DNA of 64,000 bases from NCBI RefSeq assembly GCF_036032445.1, contig NZ_CP107932.1, positions 1,366,501 to 1,430,500 of the forward strand. Direction: 5' to 3'. A model generated the notes under the pieces. That model searched no databases, had not been told where the DNA came from, and saw only the letters and a program-made list of their open reading frames with translations. Shown piece by piece: positions 62,501-64,000 of the stretch (its first letter is position 1; each line of letters opens with the position of its first letter). This DNA is from Nocardia sp. NBC_00416 (GTDB lineage Bacteria > Actinomycetota > Actinomycetes > Mycobacteriales > Mycobacteriaceae). Made by a program: the position numbers and the translations under genes.

Positions 62501-64000
62501 TGGAGTCCCTGATGCACGAACATCGACATGTGCAGCGGGATCGTGCACGCCAGTTCGGTAGTCGTGGTGCTGTCACCAAGAGGCTTCGTGAAATGCGGGC
62601 GGACTTCGAAGCCTCTGCGGGTAGGGGGCCTCGAGACCGGCCTGCGGACGGATCAGCGCCTGATGGCGGGAAGATCCCTGATGCGGCGCCGCGGTGTACA
62701 AGGCTGTCGTCGGATCTGGCCGTGTGGGATCGGCGGGTCGCGGAATTGTCAGAGGCGGGCACGCGGATCATCGCCGTGCGCGGCGCAGACAGCGTCAACG
62801 GAATCGACCCCGCCGATATGGACCGGATCGTGTCGTACATGCATGCACGCATCGAGGAGGTGCGTGCGCAGGGCTTTCCGGTGGCGCTGATGTACGACGG
62901 CGACGCAGATGATCGGGCCACGCCGGATGTCGGTGCGGTGTTCGGGATGTTGGCGGATACGTTCGCCGCTGATATGGACGTGTCGTTCATCGCTGCGCCG
63001 AGCGCGCAGAAATACAGCGATCCGGCGGGTGGGCCGATCTGCAGTGCTATGGGCACCGAGTACGAGACCTACGTGTTCGATGATGTCCCCGATGGGCATT
63101 CGAACTCGACCCAATCGGCGTCGTTGGTCGGTTACGCGGGGTACGAACAGGCGTTCGTCGGTGCGGTCGGTCCGATCGCGGCCGAGCAGCTGCGGGATCT
63201 GGGGGAGAAGGCCGCACAGCGCCCAGTGGATTCGGAGCCGGTTCGCGTGACGGTCGTGGTGGGCGGCGTGAATCGCGAACGGGACACGGTGTTGATCGAG
63301 AAATTGCTGGGGATGGCACCAGACGATGCCCGTCGGGCGACGATCGCCACACAGATCCAACAGCGGTGGGATTTCCCGTATGGAGCGTTCTGTGACCAGG
63401 ACGGCAACGTTGTCGTGGAACAGGCGGCGGGGCTGGCGATCGAAGTCTCGGCCCTTCCGGGTGCCGGCGGTGAGTCGCCACCGTCGGTGGGACGAGGTAG
63501 TGCTTCCGGCGCGGGTGATTTCGTTCACGGCCCAGCGAGCGCGTGGGAAGTGGGCGGCCGCGAGACGCCCCGGTCCGGCCCTCAGGAGCCGGGCCGACTT
63601 CCGATGCGGTTCGAGCTGCAGCCGGTGGCAGTCGCCTCCGACGATGCCGCACGGTTCGGTGCGGCCATCGGCGCCGGTGTTGAATCGTTGGCGGCATGGT
63701 GGGACGAGGCAGCCGTCGAATCAGATACGCGAGCTGCGGTTTCAGCTACCGTCATCCGGCTCTTGCGCCGCGGATTCGGGGTTGCTGTGGAGATGACCGG
63801 GGCGGATCTGGGTCGGGTATCGGTAACAGGTCTCGACCGGTTCGGACTCACCAGGTTGGTTGCCACATTCGACGACCTCGGTCACCGGCACCTGAAAATC
63901 GACGTCCGGACACCAAATCGCCAGCTGGACTCCGGTCTGGTGTACGAGCACCTCCGTGGGATTCTGCTCGACCGACCTCCCGCCCAGGAAGCCAAAGTCC
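50506..64000 (+). CDS. Giant type VII-secreted polymorphic toxin-like protein (C-terminus beyond window)
   Basis: The frame is open from the ATG at 50506 to the window end: at least 4,498 codons, no stop, C-terminus missing. Residues about 1-330 match the CpnT-like WXG100-type N-domain (SWIPDPILEVLNFGAEYPDG, then Gly/Ala-rich hydrophobic helices), the export part of actinobacterial toxins. A Pro/Ser/Ala linker (about 425-545) follows. The body has at least six modules resembling degenerate GHKL ATPases (for example GWSAERAAEVALVADDALDAG, nt 53590-53790), and a 260-residue duplication (nt 55120-55908 and 56158-56931). A region near nt 58860-59200 faintly resembles papain-like Tox-PL toxins without a clear Cys. 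It follows the YbaB-like gene after 50 bases. Confidence 0.85.
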   Translation, partial: MSATDLLSWIPDPILEVLNFGAEYPDGDPDRMRALVAVLRTYADEIRTLSPELQSAVESALNYSVLYGELADTVVDQLEGLISGELSFQNVGAGIDDLGDFLDKAATQMEYEQLVMAIFAVITAYTVIKVLTLAPQWAGLIVPMLLAGGRRAIAAAGVRLGERLALLAATPGARNSLPLFFKEIIVPGLKSGGIMGLAGAGMDAGIQTYQIAGGNRQEFDTEQFFSTLVMWASGGMAGVSVAKQVERWLGQSMSLVARSAISGALGGAGGAVGMWTAGIMYQAAVQLAEKGAVDLDAIDWTLHKEMLIGGVVTGAAAGAASGMRSELAAAEPRRHSGGVNMAARDVDVPTPEYGTRKEADQLFKDLMRETRMNEHAMSAEKRAYNENFVKEASAAYEDIKRSHAEGDPIDLARLNKLHQDLQAETSPRGSDSPTAAPARSAGANMHASSTNAAPSPAASASSAGSGTTPRAITAGPVEGVGGMSSAPKTPPVSGGSGTGEFGRSGSAPADRAPGPNLVAGPQDPPAAAKSPAADAVPDPRVPADAVPEWYSAGPDSAVSVEIPRGHLLGAVEAADAVAATAAEARWSAPGIEAVRRAVATDVTVALDAGGPVRVDAAVLADGRLRLDITVSNDRMTTALSRPGGAVRSAFDSSTAEVTAMDGGGRIRFEIREPITGRTDFDVAIRPGDRTGPQLEPVLAPLRKAGIDPSRIGEIAAALSEVVDHAGAGGAEVTVRGAAVLAETGQVGLFVNVFNGGGSVSAEIFDGPEGPNFPTARDAADSFRIFQEDWGGTRYQLRFDELPMLFTSMPPGNHPVQSGVGSSPGPMAELLLRQSMAYLLRGVLPAPDGPGSSRVQVDGGVPASPSRMADLSAARALFEAAHRVAQAGLVDGAVAGGGPRAGAGAEATAGAVELRWPALPERGASAIESMETRARSEAILQRFYREAHPDLHPAGAARDRAAKFLGDAAETVNSPIIGGRELSGAQRLARLEQLAGEWDAGLAERTTPGVVGVRPSAATAAIGSSTPHAVMTAHQVRDGVAPLLVRAGWSAERAAEVALVADDALDAGKVDGGTSVEVWQLGDSVQVLIVDPTGRVSPREVFGEPGSRPSTQVFGVESMVDGGRRIWLGFDRAPDPLGYRVVPGDAGSAARAVHEVGAVLAGRGVSAGEVSRIRSAVGSAVDAVTRTGRVVRVEVPHGDGLRVDLIDVEGGVDFLDLLDENAGWLPVRTATSGFDFAPVHSGGQRISMWFDGESAHPESPAELPRRSHETESRSGADGSNAARSPGSGGAPTVQGQAGGTRTAARLPDIGSAEAEVSTPQRTDLVENLLAGADTAGTGLAAGTESALLRHGWSPDQAGELAGRIGQAVDTVVGSGSAASVTVSIYGDHGVHVELVAASGRRSAAVFRPSESEELSAHPVMLTRTVQSLGDAGVRYRAFFVSEASDASDRRPDRVVLEEYAQELITAFAAAPSAEVAVEARNLLRFYQDSTSARDRLATTVEVYDSIDELRTAPSDAAAARARDLLSVVGYYSDNLRTELDSELTAYSVRTVITLVDQLSSGPSEQIVDRALELLREHRMSPPMRRDLVRALAGVMETDAWAEVEERRLSRDGSTAEIKDWLEQRYGLEAFGLDGRYFHNSDFLSRELLHRLSIVCRLYPDYARALPRVFVGSHLQHWSSSFRVGRMPHSPSDFTRQDRAFQSDLARLLLDAGDGRARKIISETLTGAFREAHPDRGESSEEAAEIFREWVRAKLGSDAFGGEQFDATAVMAVVIEQMTRQPENASDLAVQLHALLIEQARESYTDQPDRSGGLGSTAEAKAELGAVRSAIPGGSAGGDTAESSARLRGIFEYCDTIAQYVDIYESAGLGFPMDTFDELRQELTQARAAADADAQQVAELLDELSGNSPLEVIDTALDLVRRDQLSRNQRRMLRTAVLPYLDTGEWSEVSEQALVDEGNAAEITAWIRRRYGIEVRGLEAPYFTSAEAVARQFLRSVSHLLTLYPGLAEGIPRIIVGKDLLDWSRGYRSGVTPASSRLAPDERTFVREILGLLVGSAFEPIRSLLSNTMNREYRKFVEEQSAGLSFYHSPGFYSWVQERIGAPIMREGYLDPVSVLTAVVDQMSRRPEDAPELVVQLHALLGEAIPAAAAPLAVTAQPHAAERAREAADALVPRLTRAVAFGSLLAEVCPPWAAGLVTVTAPEWARVFTELGGRATPLQALFHRDGRIELSPELVPTVARAVALLAAAGVIPDPFPFRDTGVDRVDTVVGGTALAVLDEVMGDYPAGRRADARDHLAHALSEVGADAAVTFVRADGVLGIELSAAGRWWVYLSDQDGSTPRDSWSRTAPLHAGPGPQELRRAFPFGGLRGLLAPGLYTMPPAGDPLDESGPSDQPSAGSGVPEENNGGSVDPRIPLELDSRMGAVEAAARAARWTKKVVERQLRDEPDAVVSAVRSVWEQVLEAFRRGAAFVRVSSSVVRDDDRPIGVVTVADDLGEIGHTRYRVEEAPEPSTEPDPSGRATAPAGGTTGHFEELIRTYGNVFGRRSVESGSAYSHAWRLLRGMEKMRLFVESPDFAEAFARGIRADGLSASWRDQLYRSLFTRLVADLTDRSELDHLTRRALTDGTAVLQAVDEADAWALTQPGRSRVYFAGFHFYAGFVEITIGEDPDTAERIDIHEFKEIPVNRVGDSLRCAIGEYARAKRADSAEGRPVRRTLVLRQYPAGAGRPRRQIENRDNDLESSRSYYAGQELGAVRPEISYAEHTIADIEEPHSDPTLPEAQPEPADPAWEQALLGYPRLDGPVLQGVAAALLSYVRPPELGGADDFADGWFNSEVSAGVGGAWQHIGAGSEFESVDMVARWVSDTPGAVAVVARGNTVELLHVLDGEVRVLDPADVHPFLFYSAVQNPQGPAAEFSAIAQRPGQPVYRPDGRIPGPEEQISVIALTPWGAMHPHDPARNWAHAEGPTGLIARRPAEVPPVPAPRGAAPARSGNTKPLSRTTTFDAGKLGTTAAELEAEAWAESVLSDAGWSRPEEGGRRVRLMVSMAFEAGGGEVSVSVTTKLDARGCDVLFLTCRDARGRQSQTVIMDLPVVEAEREIAPTEFSPVRAEAPPEDDGTARTSARDGEPASTTGADVPVGSSPAAETAVTGADPAAAGRGGLAMWIVERYDWAGIGMGDARTRRWQQAWRALDPVQRSAIEKAYRAPNASRDAIEIELATAAVGALAEEYFTEIRMRLPEPLRAMTAREFRNALIELDGHRRALVRERFIVPDIPVEEATGRAMRASASAAADFTRAEIETMEMLVALAAGPALADAEYRAAAKLGESSDERPTQPIRSNAPSEEPSTSSGSAPATKPPRIRDRLSGDDPLVSKRRDMGRRQSDEPTPDPARRVVEPGSGPDPDVAGSDPDAPTTPAAGPSGRDLARIPGIEDLGGGVFRGGGFLLEQHSGGLRLHRPASKTVFGGPDQAIAALRVRNTGDGRVLVGARRVTESGESAEYWADCTGGEQVPVLDATKRMNLDDIADRSLEQQLDEAGFRVPAPGVRRLRCGDTEVTVVATAEGRSELFFSVGSAAVDIVTAQGQVVAVETAGEEPALRLRNDWVETTLAAGSCKPTRSSARRPITLADVGLPPATRRTEDTAEILASTGMNGHSKEWLERRMRPGIVIHPDGFDSSEDGFLGFDDDLNQTRARDNDLLAEVDCTHADLVDALRLCAHLIEVWGLDRFALAADGVTYTASRSGHQSSQRSPFGDDSQGWAVYTVTNTATGAACMPSELGIHLVDKYFFYQGPGTSFRMYPEDVIRTFGYLLDAVGGTEALDTAIARVNAEYGWPGRSEFDLSLIRDPGVAEVFAGLSRAEQEDIWPLVSRDSGERAAAKDAVAARHAADRRDAAGVTGAERADLAALLDTVRSLLEQSGSDLGGESDRIRRAGELLDTVPDALLWDETPNAAGAVAGFGVLLETIRTSGVSDGATATAVEMLYESLIRVARHVPDMHVRNDVESLMHEHRHVQRDRARQFGSRGAVTKRLREMRADFEASAGRGPRDRPADGSAPDGGKIPDAAPRCTRLSSDLAVWDRRVAELSEAGTRIIAVRGADSVNGIDPADMDRIVSYMHARIEEVRAQGFPVALMYDGDADDRATPDVGAVFGMLADTFAADMDVSFIAAPSAQKYSDPAGGPICSAMGTEYETYVFDDVPDGHSNSTQSASLVGYAGYEQAFVGAVGPIAAEQLRDLGEKAAQRPVDSEPVRVTVVVGGVNRERDTVLIEKLLGMAPDDARRATIATQIQQRWDFPYGAFCDQDGNVVVEQAAGLAIEVSALPGAGGESPPSVGRGSASGAGDFVHGPASAWEVGGRETPRSGPQEPGRLPMRFELQPVAVASDDAARFGAAIGAGVESLAAWWDEAAVESDTRAAVSATVIRLLRRGFGVAVEMTGADLGRVSVTGLDRFGLTRLVATFDDLGHRHLKIDVRTPNRQLDSGLVYEHLRGILLDRPPAQEAKV
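55120..55908 (+). repeat. Internal protein repeat, unit 1, of the giant ORF
   Basis: About residues 1539-1801. Key matches to unit 2 are the RYGLEAFGLDGRYF core, LYPDYARALPRVFVG, EQMTRQPENASDLAVQLHALL. Offset between units is about 1,030 bases. Confidence 0.75.
56158..56931 (+). repeat. Internal protein repeat, unit 2, of the giant ORF
   Basis: About residues 1885-2142. Corresponding segments are RYGIEVRGLEAPYF, LYPGLAEGIPRIIVG and DQMSRRPEDAPELVVQLHALL. The units differ in many residues, so the duplication is old. Confidence 0.75.

Noticed and set aside
62860..62930. DGDADDRA motif in the giant protein resembling the phosphohexomutase metal loop DGDADR
   Set aside because: No other phosphohexomutase motif is near, and the surrounding length does not fit that fold; probably coincidence.
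1..64000. CRISPR arrays, tRNA or rRNA genes, complete insertion sequences
   Set aside because: No regularly spaced repeats, cloverleaf-like sequences, rRNA motifs or transposase genes were found on reading both strands.

Overview
The window is high-GC DNA (codon third positions mostly G or C) from a mycolic-acid actinomycete, most likely Nocardia or a close relative. The reasons are a type VII secretion (ESX) substrate set with EspG-, EspC-, PE/PPE- and WXG-like proteins, a KstR-type steroid operator, a mycofactocin-type dehydrogenase, GabD2, a fused FadE34-like acyl-CoA dehydrogenase and a Tat-exported cholesterol oxidase. The genus is an inference; no rRNA, tRNA or other marker gene is present. 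I see no CRISPR array, complete insertion sequence, phage or replication origin.

Layout. 1-2257: end of recB and complete recD. 2275-20165: catabolic and regulatory genes: TetR regulators facing oxidative operons, gabD2, five short-chain dehydrogenases (SDRs), a PrmC-like methyltransferase, an NrtR-like Nudix protein, CysQ, a P450, a Rieske oxygenase with a DapB-like partner, TesB and a membrane protein. 20424-25492: a lipid kinase, then a divergent MpaB-type oxygenase and HpnE-like flavoprotein followed by a TetR. 25646-34597: steroid and carbohydrate enzymes: secreted cholesterol oxidase, KstR box plus FadE34-like dehydrogenase, secreted esterase, GH3 glucosidase and a RibD-fold reductase.

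34821-43871: surface and type VII secretion accessory region. It holds a phage-tail-lysozyme protein, a proline-rich membrane protein, a free-standing carrier-thioesterase protein, a DUF4333 lipoprotein, an EspC/PPE/PE-like operon, a GlxA regulator and two WXG100-sized proteins. The promoter region and first codons of the EspC-like gene occur a second time about 2.9 kb away as a decayed copy.

44390-64000: one co-oriented locus: a large protein with a YezG-type immunity domain, a 50-residue protein, EspG, a 682-residue secretion-substrate-like protein, a WXG100-sized protein, a YbaB/EbfC-like protein, and a giant reading frame. That frame opens at 50506 and stays open to the last base, at least 4,498 codons. 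It starts with a CpnT-like type VII secretion domain, has repeated modules resembling degenerate GHKL ATPases, and carries an internal duplication of about 260 residues. The locus reads as a type VII-secreted giant polymorphic toxin with a dedicated chaperone, small secretion partners and a candidate immunity protein. No membrane (Ecc) component of the secretion machine is in view, so export would need a machine encoded elsewhere. The C-terminal effector domain lies beyond the window.
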